From Leptospira kanakyensis (lineage in GTDB: Bacteria > Spirochaetota > Leptospiria > Leptospirales > Leptospiraceae), in the NCBI RefSeq assembly GCF_004769235.1, contig NZ_RQFG01000019.1, positions 124,001-188,000 on the forward strand: a stretch of DNA of 64,000 nt, written 5' to 3'. The position numbers and the translations under genes are program-made. Shown here one piece after another: positions 44,174-52,483 of the stretch (positions are counted from its first letter, which is position 1; every line of letters begins with the position of its first letter). The notes under the pieces are model-generated. The model ran no database searches. It was not told the DNA's origin and worked only from the letters and a program-made list of their open reading frames with translations.

Positions 44174-44181
44174 AGTTTTCG

Positions 44182-45111
44182 TTATGATTTGGAAATTAAA
44201 TCAATATTGTCTAAATGGTAATATTGATTAGTTTCCAAAAGGTTTTCTAAATCATTCGACAGGCCGTTGGCAATCAGTGTTTTTGCAAGGTCTCTTTTTA
44301 TAAAAGGAAAACCGTGATTTTTGACTATCGTGTCCCAATGCACATGCGTTGGATTTATATAAAAGCTACTGTCGATATTTTGGTCTAATTTTTGATATTC
44401 AACCAGAGCTCCTACTTTAAACCCATTCTGAATCCAATATTTGCTTCCTCCAATTTCATAAGCCAGGATTAAGAATTTTTTTAAACGAGTTGGATAATGT
44501 CGCAGTTCAGTCCAAAACCTTTTAAAGGAATCGGAACTCAAAACTCGATTTTGAAATACTAAAAAATAACTCATAATATGATGTTCAAATTCATAAGAGT
44601 CGGTGAGTCCCCAAACATCATAACTAGAATTTGTAAATTTATCGAAGATTGGTTTTAAAGAAAATAGAGGACCGTAAATACTATCATTTGTGAATACGAT
44701 TTGATTGTATTCTTCCCAGCGATTCGTTTCTAGAAGTCCAGTTTTCCAGGATCCGAAATCATAACCAACGTTTTCTCTCCAGATATAGTGTTTGATGTAG
44801 GGTTGAATTGATTTGATTTCATCTGCAATGGATATGGGGGACGTATCCACTAGTACAATGTCAGATCCTAAATCGGAGAGACTTTTTAAGTAAAATTTTA
44901 AATTTTTGGTAATTTGTCCTTTTAAGTTAAAGGTCGAAAATAGAACCAAACGATCGTTTTGTTTTTCATGGAAAGTTTGATTTATGAAAATTTCCGTTTT
45001 TTTGCTCAAGAATATAAATTGAAAGAGTTTTGTTTTGAATAAAGGAAATAATATTTTTAATAAGAACTCTTTAAAGCGAACGTTTGGTTTCTTTTTTTCT
45101 ATTTTGAGCAT
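44182..45111 (-). CDS. RgpF-like rhamnan synthesis protein
   Basis: 309 aa, similar to the RgpF (rhamnan synthesis F) family: LVLFSTFNLKGQI, YIWRENVGYDFGSWKTGL, VFTNDSIYGPL and the late THVHWDTIVKNHGFPFIKR are typical. RgpF-type proteins take part in adding rhamnose-containing side chains. It is the first minus-strand gene, convergent with the flavoprotein (eight bases between stops) and divergent from glf, so it has its own promoter. The link with the rml genes nearby is suggestive only. Confidence 0.8.
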   Translation of the reverse strand: MLKIEKKKPNVRFKEFLLKILFPLFKTKLFQFIFLSKKTEIFINQTFHEKQNDRLVLFSTFNLKGQITKNLKFYLKSLSDLGSDIVLVDTSPISIADEIKSIQPYIKHYIWRENVGYDFGSWKTGLLETNRWEEYNQIVFTNDSIYGPLFSLKPIFDKFTNSSYDVWGLTDSYEFEHHIMSYFLVFQNRVLSSDSFKRFWTELRHYPTRLKKFLILAYEIGGSKYWIQNGFKVGALVEYQKLDQNIDSSFYINPTHVHWDTIVKNHGFPFIKRDLAKTLIANGLSNDLENLLETNQYYHLDNIDLISKS

Positions 45112-45139
45112 TGGAATAAACTCAGGTGTGCCATTTTTC

Positions 45140-45161
45140 TAATTGAACTCTGGTTCAATTA
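45140..45161. promoter_or_regulatory. Perfect inverted repeat between divergent genes
   Basis: TAATTGAAC (45140-45148), TCTG, GTTCAATTA (45153-45161): nine-base arms with a four-base spacer and no mismatch. It lies in the 133-base divergent region between the RgpF-like gene and glf. It could be an operator for a dimeric regulator or an RNA hairpin near the start of the minus-strand transcript. Confidence 0.45.
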
Positions 45162-45244
45162 CCTATGTAAAGTGTTTTGTATAAATTAAGAAAAATAAAT
45201 TGAAAAGGTGATGCTGAACTTATTATTGTTCTATTATAACTTTT

Positions 45245-46387
45245 ATGGACTATTCGAAATATTCAGTCATTGTTGTTGGGTCGGGTTTTTTTGGTTCGGT
45301 CATTGCGGAGAGAGTTGCTTCTGAATTAAAGAAAGAAGTTCTTGTAATTGAAAAACGAAATCATATCGGCGGGAACTGTTATTCGGAAGTAGACCCTGAA
45401 ACTGGGATCGAATTTCATACTTATGGGACTCATATATTTCATACTTCGAATGTGAAGGTATGGGATTATATCCAAAAGTTTACAGAGTTTAACAATTATT
45501 ATCACCAAGTCCTTACGACTTTTAAGAACAAAGTCTACCAAATGCCCATCAATTTGGAGACAATCAATCAATACTATGGTTTGAATCTAAAACCCTTTGA
45601 GGTGGAATCTTTCTTGGAAAAAGAAAAGGCCAAGGATCGTATTGATCATCCTCCACGCAACTTTGAGGAAAAGGCAATCTCCTTAATTGGACGTCCTTTA
45701 TACGAAGCCTTTATAAAAGGATATACAAAGAAACAATGGAATAAAGATCCAAAGGAATTACCTGAGTTTATTTTAAATAGATTGCCAATTCGTAAAAACT
45801 ATAACGAAAGTTACTATTATAGTCGTTGGCAAGGAATTCCCAAAGATGGTTATGGGAAAATTTTTGAAAGGATGCTTTCTAACCCTCTCATTACAACCGT
45901 TTTGAATACCAATTATTTTGATATTAAGGATCAAATTCCTAAAGATACAATTTTGATTTATAGCGGTCCAATTGACCAATATTTTGATTACAAGTTTGGT
46001 AAACTAGAATACCGAACCCTGCGGTTTGAAAAAGAATCCCACCCTTATGATGATTTCCAAGGAACGTCTGTGATGAATTATGCAGAGGAGACGGTTCCTT
46101 TTACTAGAATCCATGAGCCAAGACATCTCCATCCAGAAAGAACATACGGTAACACAACTCTTACTATTAAAGAGTTTTCTTCCCTGGATGATGGATCAAA
46201 TCCTTATTATCCAATCAATGATAAGAGAAACACTGATTTGGTAAAAGTATATCGTAAAGAAGCAGATGCATTAGAAAACGTTTATATCAGTGGAAGGTTG
46301 GGTGATTACAAATACTTTGATATGCATGAGACCATTGATGCCGCACTGACACTTTTTGAAAATGGCATCCGTGAAAAATTAAAATAA
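45245..46387 (+). CDS. glf: UDP-galactopyranose mutase
   Basis: Interconverts UDP-galactopyranose and UDP-galactofuranose with reduced FAD. Diagnostic motifs: VVGSGFFGSVIAER, IEKRNHIGGNCY, GTHIFHT, FIKGYTKKQW, RTLRFEKESH and GRLGDYKYFDMH. 380 aa, full length. No strong ribosome site precedes the ATG at 45245. It converges with the minus-strand GT2, overlapping it by nine bases. Its presence shows that the glycan contains galactofuranose, or could. Confidence 0.95.
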   Translation: MDYSKYSVIVVGSGFFGSVIAERVASELKKEVLVIEKRNHIGGNCYSEVDPETGIEFHTYGTHIFHTSNVKVWDYIQKFTEFNNYYHQVLTTFKNKVYQMPINLETINQYYGLNLKPFEVESFLEKEKAKDRIDHPPRNFEEKAISLIGRPLYEAFIKGYTKKQWNKDPKELPEFILNRLPIRKNYNESYYYSRWQGIPKDGYGKIFERMLSNPLITTVLNTNYFDIKDQIPKDTILIYSGPIDQYFDYKFGKLEYRTLRFEKESHPYDDFQGTSVMNYAEETVPFTRIHEPRHLHPERTYGNTTLTIKEFSSLDDGSNPYYPINDKRNTDLVKVYRKEADALENVYISGRLGDYKYFDMHETIDAALTLFENGIREKLK

Positions 46388-47116
46388 TCCGATTTTTCTT
46401 ATACTAAATTTAATTAGTTCGTAAAACATCACAAGTCTCCCCCTGATGATTTGGAAGATGTTTCGTTTGGTTCCGCCGAGTCCCCTTAATGTAAAAGTGT
46501 TTTGGTGTCTGCGGTAGTAGATATATGGTGTTTCAACCAGGGTCACTTTTCCAGTTAACTCGGCTACGAGTCCGAGCCATAAGTCTTGTCCAATCTCTTT
46601 GGTTTTCGGAAAGGGAAGGGCATTCTCTAGAATCTTTCGACGGAAAGCCATACACGATCCGTAATAAGAACTTTTGATCACGTTTTTGAGAATGCCTTTT
46701 TTAGAGCCAAATATCTTAAAAAAAGAGGGGGCCGTAATATTCAAATTTTCATCAGTCACAATGGAATCATGTAAAACCAAATCGTAGGATTCTAAGATTG
46801 TATTAATCGTATTTACTTTGTTATCTAACCATACGTCGTCTTGATCAGAAAGATAAATATAATCTCCAGTAGATTTCTTTAGAGCATTTTGAAAATTTTG
46901 AATTGGATCTCTAAAGGTTTGGTATAAAAATAGTTGGATTCTTGGATCTTTGGCGGCGTAAGTTTGTAATATTTTGACCGTATTATCTGTTGAGGAATCA
47001 TCGGATACGATGATCTCATCATTTTCTGCTAGTTGTTTGAGGATTGAGTTTAATTGTTCGGCAATGTATTTCTCACCGTTATATGTAGCCATACATACTG
47101 AAATTTTTGGTTTCAT
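46379..47116 (-). CDS. GT2 family glycosyltransferase
   Basis: 245 aa with ISVCMATYNGEKYIAEQ, EIIVSDDSSTDNT and the metal motif YLSDQDDVWL. This SDQDDVW group includes rhamnosyltransferases of the RgpB/WbbL kind, and the neighbouring genes make dTDP-rhamnose and UDP-Galf, so rhamnosyl transfer is a fair guess. It reads away from rmlC and overlaps the glf end by nine bases, so it forms a single-gene transcript. Confidence 0.82.
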   Translation of the reverse strand: MKPKISVCMATYNGEKYIAEQLNSILKQLAENDEIIVSDDSSTDNTVKILQTYAAKDPRIQLFLYQTFRDPIQNFQNALKKSTGDYIYLSDQDDVWLDNKVNTINTILESYDLVLHDSIVTDENLNITAPSFFKIFGSKKGILKNVIKSSYYGSCMAFRRKILENALPFPKTKEIGQDLWLGLVAELTGKVTLVETPYIYYRRHQNTFTLRGLGGTKRNIFQIIRGRLVMFYELIKFSIRKIGLF

Positions 47117-47204
47117 AGATGTTACTTCCAGTCTATTTAAGTTTCCTTATCTGAATACAAAATAAACTAAAAGTAAAGGTTCGTAGTGCTCTTTATTTCT
47201 TCTA

Positions 47205-47273
47205 TTGACAACCCTTTCTAAGGAAAAGATCTTGTTCCCAGAGTTTGACAAAGGACATACCACTCATTTAAAT
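47205..47273 (+). promoter_or_regulatory. Possible promoter(s) upstream of rmlC
   Basis: Two perfect TTGACA -35 boxes occur before rmlC. The first (47205-47210) is followed after 17 bases by a poor -10, GATCTT. The second (47245-47250) has TTAAAT after 17 bases (47268-47273), but that sits on the start codon at 47276 and would give a leaderless or internal transcript. The rml operon needs its own start here because the upstream gene is divergent. Confidence 0.35.
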
Positions 47274-47275
47274 AT

Positions 47276-47827
47276 ATGAAAACGAAAGAATTTCCCATTT
47301 CGGGGCCTGTTCTTATTTTCCCGACGGTTCATGGAGACGATAGGGGCTTTTTTTTGGAATCTTTTAAGGCATCCGAATATGTTTCTTTAGGAATTCCCAG
47401 TCTCTTCAGCCAAGATAACCATTCTAAATCAAATAAAAATGTTTTGAGAGGCCTTCATTACCAAGCCCCTCCGATGGACCAAGGTAAGTTGGTTCGAGTG
47501 GTCAAAGGATCTGTTTTAGATGTTGCCGTTGATATCAGAAAAAACTCGAAGACTTATGGGCAACACGTAGCAGTCATTTTAACAGAAAAAAACCATGAAA
47601 TCTTTTGGGTACCTTCTGGATTCGCTCATGGGTTTCTCGTTTTGGAAGACAATACTGAATTTTTATATAAAGTCACAAATGAATATTCCAAGGAGTCTGA
47701 GGGGGGAATTTTATTCAACGATCCTGCTCTTGGAATCGATTGGGGTATCAGCACGGAGGCGTGCATTTTGTCCGATAAGGATAAAGTCCTACCTTTGTTA
47801 AAAGACTTTGTCAGTCCGTTTGTTTGA
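47276..47827 (+). CDS. rmlC: dTDP-4-dehydrorhamnose 3,5-epimerase
   Basis: Third step of dTDP-L-rhamnose synthesis. Cupin of 183 aa with GDDRGFFLESF, SQDNHSKSN, NVLRGLHYQ (catalytic histidine region) and WVPSGFAHGFLVLED. It opens the operon rmlC-rmlB-rmlA-rmlD. An 84-base gap with an inverted repeat separates it from rmlB. Confidence 0.93.
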   Translation: MKTKEFPISGPVLIFPTVHGDDRGFFLESFKASEYVSLGIPSLFSQDNHSKSNKNVLRGLHYQAPPMDQGKLVRVVKGSVLDVAVDIRKNSKTYGQHVAVILTEKNHEIFWVPSGFAHGFLVLEDNTEFLYKVTNEYSKESEGGILFNDPALGIDWGISTEACILSDKDKVLPLLKDFVSPFV

Positions 47828-47830
47828 GCC

Positions 47831-47870
47831 GATGGAATTGAATGGAAATTTGAAAGTTAAAAATTCCATC
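47831..47870 (+). repeat. Inverted repeat between rmlC and rmlB
   Basis: GATGGAATT (47831-47839) and AATTCCATC (47862-47870) are perfectly complementary, with a 22-base loop. No T run follows, so it is not a classical terminator. It starts three bases after the rmlC stop and may stabilise or process the mRNA. Confidence 0.45.
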
Positions 47871-47911
47871 ATGAATGAAATCCCAGTTTTAAGGATAAAA
47901 TAGTTTTAATC

Positions 47912-48973
47912 ATGAAACAAAGAAAAATTTTAGTCACCGGTGGTGCTGGCTTTATTGGTTCAAATTTTGTTCATACAATTTTAGAATCTTCTGAAGATGT
48001 TTCTATTACCGTTGTTGATAAGTTAACGTATGCGGGAAATCTAAAGAATTTAGAAAAATGGAAAAATGATCCCCGATTCAACTTTATCAAGTTAGACATC
48101 ACTGATAAAACTGAGGTATTTTCAAAGTTACAAAATGTTTCGGTAACAGAAATAGCTCATTTTGCTGCGGAATCGCATGTTGATAGATCCATTCTCGGCC
48201 CAGAAGAATTCATTAAAACAAATGTGATTGGCAGTTTTTATATGTTAGAGTTTGCGAGAACTCTTCATACTAAAAAAGAGCTAAAGGTATTTCTTCATGT
48301 TTCCACGGATGAAGTTTTTGGTTCCTTAAGTGCAGATGGAGCATTTACTGAAACGACACCTTATGCGCCAAACTCACCTTATTCGGCATCAAAGGCCGGA
48401 TCCGATCATTTGGTGCGGGCATACTTCCATACTTATGGATTGCCTGTCATCACCACGAACTGTTCTAATAATTATGGACCTTTTCATTTCCCGGAAAAAT
48501 TAATTCCGCTTATGATACTAAATTGTCTACAAGGTAAACCACTTCCAGTTTATGGAACCGGAGAAAATATTCGAGATTGGTTGTTTGTGAAAGACCATTG
48601 TCTAGCCATTGATTTGGTTATGCGAAATGGAAAATTTGGTGAAACGTATAATATTGGAACACGAAATGAAAAAAATAATTTGGAAATAGTTCATAGAATT
48701 TGTGAACTAATGGACAAAAAAAATCCAAGCGGTGCTCCTCATAAAAACTTAATTCAATTTGTTAAGGATCGTCCTGGTCATGATTTTCGTTATGCCATTG
48801 ATCCCGCAAAAATTGAAACGGAATTGGGTTGGAAACCGAAATACCAATTTGATGAAGCCATTGAACAAACTGTAGATTGGTTTTTAGAAAACAAACCTTG
48901 GTGGGAAGAAATTCTATCTGGCGAGTATAACAAATATTATGAATCTCAATATAAGGAATTGAATTCAAAATGA
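47912..48973 (+). CDS. rmlB: dTDP-glucose 4,6-dehydratase
   Basis: Second step of dTDP-L-rhamnose synthesis. Extended SDR with [30 protein letters not shown], the catalytic YSASK in [11 protein letters not shown] and [15 protein letters not shown]. 353 aa, full length; AAGGA lies upstream of the ATG. It overlaps rmlA by four bases (ATGA). Confidence 0.95.
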   Translation: MKQRKILVTGGAGFIGSNFVHTILESSEDVSITVVDKLTYAGNLKNLEKWKNDPRFNFIKLDITDKTEVFSKLQNVSVTEIAHFAAESHVDRSILGPEEFIKTNVIGSFYMLEFARTLHTKKELKVFLHVSTDEVFGSLSADGAFTETTPYAPNSPYSASKAGSDHLVRAYFHTYGLPVITTNCSNNYGPFHFPEKLIPLMILNCLQGKPLPVYGTGENIRDWLFVKDHCLAIDLVMRNGKFGETYNIGTRNEKNNLEIVHRICELMDKKNPSGAPHKNLIQFVKDRPGHDFRYAIDPAKIETELGWKPKYQFDEAIEQTVDWFLENKPWWEEILSGEYNKYYESQYKELNSK

Positions 48974-49848
48974 AGGGAATCATTTTAGCCGGCGGCTCGG
49001 GAACTCGTCTTTATCCAGTAACTAAGGTGGTAAGTAAACAATTACTGCCTATTTATGACAAACCTATGATTTATTATCCGTTAAGTACTCTTATGTTAGC
49101 GGGAATTAAGGAAATTTTAATTATTTCGACTCCAGAATCAACACCTCTTTTTAAAGAGATGTTAGGTGATGGTTCTCAGTGGGGTATTTCACTTACATTT
49201 GAAGTGCAACCTTCGCCTGATGGATTGGCGCAAGCCTTTCTGATTGGAGAAAAATTTCTGAATGGGGGAGAACCTGCGGCTCTCATCCTTGGAGATAATA
49301 TCTTTTTTGGGCATGGAATGGAAGAACAATTGAATGCTGCTGTTAATAAAAAAAATGGCGCCACTGTTTTTGCCTACCATGTCAATGATCCAGAAAGATA
49401 TGGAGTTGTTGAGTTTGATAACGAACGACGTGCTGTTTCGATTGAAGAAAAACCATTAAAACCTAAAAGTAGTTATGCGGTGACAGGGCTTTATTTTTAC
49501 GATTCTAAGGTCGTTGAATATGCAAAACAAGTTAAACCTTCAAAAAGAGGTGAACTTGAAATTACAGATCTAAATAAGATATATCTAGAAAAAGGAATTT
49601 TAGATGTTCAACTTATGGGTAGAGGGTATGCCTGGCTTGATACTGGAACTCATGAGTCACTCTTGGAAGCTTCTACATTTGTAGAAACTGTGGAAAGGCG
49701 GCAAGGTTTAAAGATTGCTTGTCCTGAAGAAATTGCCTATCGCAAAGGTTATATTACTAAATCGGAATTAGAGAAATTGGCCGAACCATTAAAGAAAAAT
49801 GGATATGGCCAATATTTGATTCGAATTTTAAGTGAAACAATCTACTGA
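48970..49848 (+). CDS. rmlA: Glucose-1-phosphate thymidylyltransferase
   Basis: First step of dTDP-L-rhamnose synthesis. It has the loop [37 protein letters not shown] and [20 protein letters not shown]. 292 aa. Directly followed by the rmlD reading region. Allosteric control by dTDP-rhamnose is known for the family but cannot be seen here. Confidence 0.95.
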   Translation: MKGIILAGGSGTRLYPVTKVVSKQLLPIYDKPMIYYPLSTLMLAGIKEILIISTPESTPLFKEMLGDGSQWGISLTFEVQPSPDGLAQAFLIGEKFLNGGEPAALILGDNIFFGHGMEEQLNAAVNKKNGATVFAYHVNDPERYGVVEFDNERRAVSIEEKPLKPKSSYAVTGLYFYDSKVVEYAKQVKPSKRGELEITDLNKIYLEKGILDVQLMGRGYAWLDTGTHESLLEASTFVETVERRQGLKIACPEEIAYRKGYITKSELEKLAEPLKKNGYGQYLIRILSETIY

Positions 49849-49875
49849 TTGGTTGTCAAATTAGCTGAATTGAAT

Positions 49876-50730
49876 ATGAAAAAAATCCTTGTTACTGGAT
49901 CCAATGGTCAATTGGGATCTGAACTTCGTTTGTTGTCGGAGAAAGAAAAGAACTTTAATTTCGAATTTGTGGATCGATCTGTATTGGATTTATCCTCTGA
50001 AAAGAGCATTAAAAACTTTTTTTCTAAATCTAAAGATTATTTTGCCATCATCAATGCGGCAGCGTATACAGCCGTTGACTTAGCAGAAAAAGATGAAAAA
50101 AACGCTGAGTTGGTGAACGTAAATGGAGCTAAAATATTAGCGGGTTATGCAAAAACTCTAGGTGCAAAGTTCATTCATGTTTCTACTGATTTTGTCTTTG
50201 ATGGAACTCATTTTCGTCCCTATAAGGAAACTGCTGTCAAAAATCCAATATCTATTTATGGCAAAACAAAGTCTGCTGGAGAGGATCAGGTTTTAGAAGA
50301 AAATCCAGATTCTATCATCATTCGAACTTCTTGGGTATATTCAAAGTTTGGAAAAAATTTCTTTAATACAATTGCGAAGTTGGCCAAAGAAAGAGAAAAC
50401 CTTCGAGTCATTGATGACCAAATTGGTACCCCTACTTGGGCAGGCGATTTAGCGCGTGTTTGTTTTCTTGCTACCTCTACGGCAAAATCTGGAATTTATC
50501 ATTTTTCTAATGAAGGTGTGGCAAGTTGGTTTGACTTTGCCTATGCGATCGTATCTTCCTTGGGATATCCTTGTAAGGTGATTCCCATTGCCACAGAAGA
50601 CTATCCTACGGATGCAAAACGTCCACCTTACAGTGTTTTAAGTAAACAGAAGTTTCGAGAAAACTTTGAATTTGAAAATGTACACTGGAAACAAAGATTG
50701 CAAGAGTTAGTAAGAGAAATTATCCAGTAG
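49876..50730 (+). CDS. rmlD: dTDP-4-dehydrorhamnose reductase
   Basis: Last step of dTDP-L-rhamnose synthesis. SDR with ILVTGSNGQLGSEL, NAAAYTAVDLAEKD, HVSTDFVFDG and the catalytic YGKTK in SIYGKTKSAGE. I use the ATG at 49876 because the N-terminus then starts at the strand before the NAD loop; the frame is open back to TTG 49849, right after the rmlA stop. A hairpin that may end the operon follows. Confidence 0.92.
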   Translation: MKKILVTGSNGQLGSELRLLSEKEKNFNFEFVDRSVLDLSSEKSIKNFFSKSKDYFAIINAAAYTAVDLAEKDEKNAELVNVNGAKILAGYAKTLGAKFIHVSTDFVFDGTHFRPYKETAVKNPISIYGKTKSAGEDQVLEENPDSIIIRTSWVYSKFGKNFFNTIAKLAKERENLRVIDDQIGTPTWAGDLARVCFLATSTAKSGIYHFSNEGVASWFDFAYAIVSSLGYPCKVIPIATEDYPTDAKRPPYSVLSKQKFRENFEFENVHWKQRLQELVREIIQ

Positions 50731-50749
50731 AGGATAGGGATTTCCTTTG

Positions 50750-50773
50750 TTTAAAGACTCCAGAGTTTTTAAA
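50750..50773 (+). terminator. Possible terminator after rmlD
   Basis: TTTAAAGACT and AGTTTTTAAA form a ten-base stem (one G-T pair) with a four-base loop, 20 bases after the rmlD stop, followed by TTTATACTC. AT-rich and without a long T run, so only moderately convincing. Confidence 0.4.
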
Positions 50774-50852
50774 TTTATACTCTTATTGCGTTTTCGATTT
50801 TGTTTAATTTGTCTTTAAAATTTACCAGTTCTTTTAAAATGTAGTCAATTTT

Positions 50853-51614
50853 ATGCCTAAAGTATCTGTCATTATGCCCGCTTACAATGCAGTTTCTTAT
50901 CTTGAGGAATCTGTTCGTTCGCTCACCAGCCAAAATTTTAAAGATTGGGAGCTCCTTCTTGTGGATGATTGCTCCAAAGATGATACAGCAATTTTGGCAA
51001 AAAAAATAGCTGCCTCTGACTCTAGAATTCAATTTATTCCCAAAGAAAAAAACTCAGGTTCTGCTGACACACGTAATACAGGAATTAAGTTGGCAAAGGG
51101 TGAGTTTATTGCCTTTTTGGATGCTGACGATTTATGGGAACCGAACTTTTTGGAAACCATGATTCCCTTTATGGAAAAGAATCATTCTCCGTTTTCCTTT
51201 GCCTCTTATCGAATAGTGGATGAAAATGGTTTTGAATTTTGTGAACCATTTCTTGTCAAAACAAAAGAGTATTCTTACAGCGATCTCCTGCATTACAATC
51301 GGGTCGGGTTACTCACTGCTATTTACCATGTTCCTAGTGTAGGGAAGAAGTTCTTTGACCCAAGTTTAAAAAGTTTGAGAGACGACTATGCTCTTTGGTT
51401 GGATATTTTAAGAGATGGAAAAAGAGCCTTTGCCAATTCTGAGGTATTGGCTCGTTATCGTGTACGGCGTGGAGCTGCTACATCTAACAAGAAAAAAGTG
51501 ATGTTAGCTCACTTCCGAATGTTAAAAAATCGTGAAAAAATATCCACTTTTTATGCCTTCTTCTTAACATTGGTTCATGGATTTTTGGGACTTCGCAAAT
51601 ATAGAAATAAGTAA
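50853..51614 (+). CDS. GT2 family glycosyltransferase
   Basis: 253 aa with VSVIMPAYNAVSYLEES, LLLVDDCSKDDT, SADTRNTGI and the metal motif FLDADDLWEP. This resembles YibD/WaaV-type transferases in which a single GT-A domain is followed by a short helical tail. The start ATG is preceded by little ribosome-site sequence. Placed between rmlD and a polyprenyl-sugar type GT2; donor unknown. Confidence 0.82.
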   Translation: MPKVSVIMPAYNAVSYLEESVRSLTSQNFKDWELLLVDDCSKDDTAILAKKIAASDSRIQFIPKEKNSGSADTRNTGIKLAKGEFIAFLDADDLWEPNFLETMIPFMEKNHSPFSFASYRIVDENGFEFCEPFLVKTKEYSYSDLLHYNRVGLLTAIYHVPSVGKKFFDPSLKSLRDDYALWLDILRDGKRAFANSEVLARYRVRRGAATSNKKKVMLAHFRMLKNREKISTFYAFFLTLVHGFLGLRKYRNK

Positions 51615-51687
51615 CCAAAGTTTGATTTCGTGGATTCGTTTTTACCGCTTGACTTTCACTTATGTTTGTAATTTTTAGATAGTAACT

Positions 51688-52482
51688 ATGGTCGCTAGAC
51701 GTAATCAGTTAAGTTCAGAGAAGTCAATTAAGACATCCTTAATTATCCCAATTTATAATGAGTCCTCACATCTAGAGGAGTTCCTAACTAAGGTTGATTC
51801 CCTTCAATTGTCCACTAAAAAGGAATTAGTTTTTATCGACGATGCTTCGCGTGACAACTCTTTAGAAATTCTAAAGACCTTTCGTTTTCGATCGGAACAT
51901 AAAATTTTGATTCAGGAAAAAAATCAAGGGAAGGGGGCTGCCCTTCACAGAGGGATTGCGGAAGCAAGTGGAAATATCATTATCGTTCAGGATGCTGATT
52001 TTGAATACGATATGGACGAAATTCCTATGTTAATTGAACCACTAGCCAATGGAAAGGCGGATGTTGTGTTCGGTTCTCGCTTTAAAAAAGATGGTCGTCA
52101 GGTTCACCGTACTTTCCACTACCTGATCAATCGAATTTTGACCATACTTTCTAATTTTTTAAGCGGTCTTTATTTAACTGATATGGAGACTTGTTACAAA
52201 GCCTTCAGGGCGGAGATTGTTCAAAATATCAATTTGGAATCAAAAAGATTTGGATTTGAGCCTGAGATTACAGCAAAGTTAGCTCGTCTTAAAATCCGCG
52301 TTCAGGAATTCCCCATATCTTATTATCCAAGAAATTATTTAGAAGGAAAGAAAATAACTTGGAAAGATGGAGTGGCGGCGCTTCGCCATATACTATACTT
52401 CAATCTTATCGTATCAAAGAAAAGTTTCTTTCATAAGTCGATGCCAGATAAATACATTCCTAAAACTGCCAATTGGCTTTAA
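51688..52482 (+). CDS. DPM1-like GT2 (polyprenyl-phosphate sugar synthase type)
   Basis: 264 aa without membrane segments, with [40 protein letters not shown] and the metal site VQDADFEYD. The GKGAALHRG and DMETCYKAF segments are characteristic of dolichyl/undecaprenyl-phosphate mannose or glucose synthases. It probably makes the lipid-linked sugar used by the GT-C proteins downstream. One base separates it from the ligase-like gene. Confidence 0.8.
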   Translation: MVARRNQLSSEKSIKTSLIIPIYNESSHLEEFLTKVDSLQLSTKKELVFIDDASRDNSLEILKTFRFRSEHKILIQEKNQGKGAALHRGIAEASGNIIIVQDADFEYDMDEIPMLIEPLANGKADVVFGSRFKKDGRQVHRTFHYLINRILTILSNFLSGLYLTDMETCYKAFRAEIVQNINLESKRFGFEPEITAKLARLKIRVQEFPISYYPRNYLEGKKITWKDGVAALRHILYFNLIVSKKSFFHKSMPDKYIPKTANWL

Positions 52483-52483
52483 A

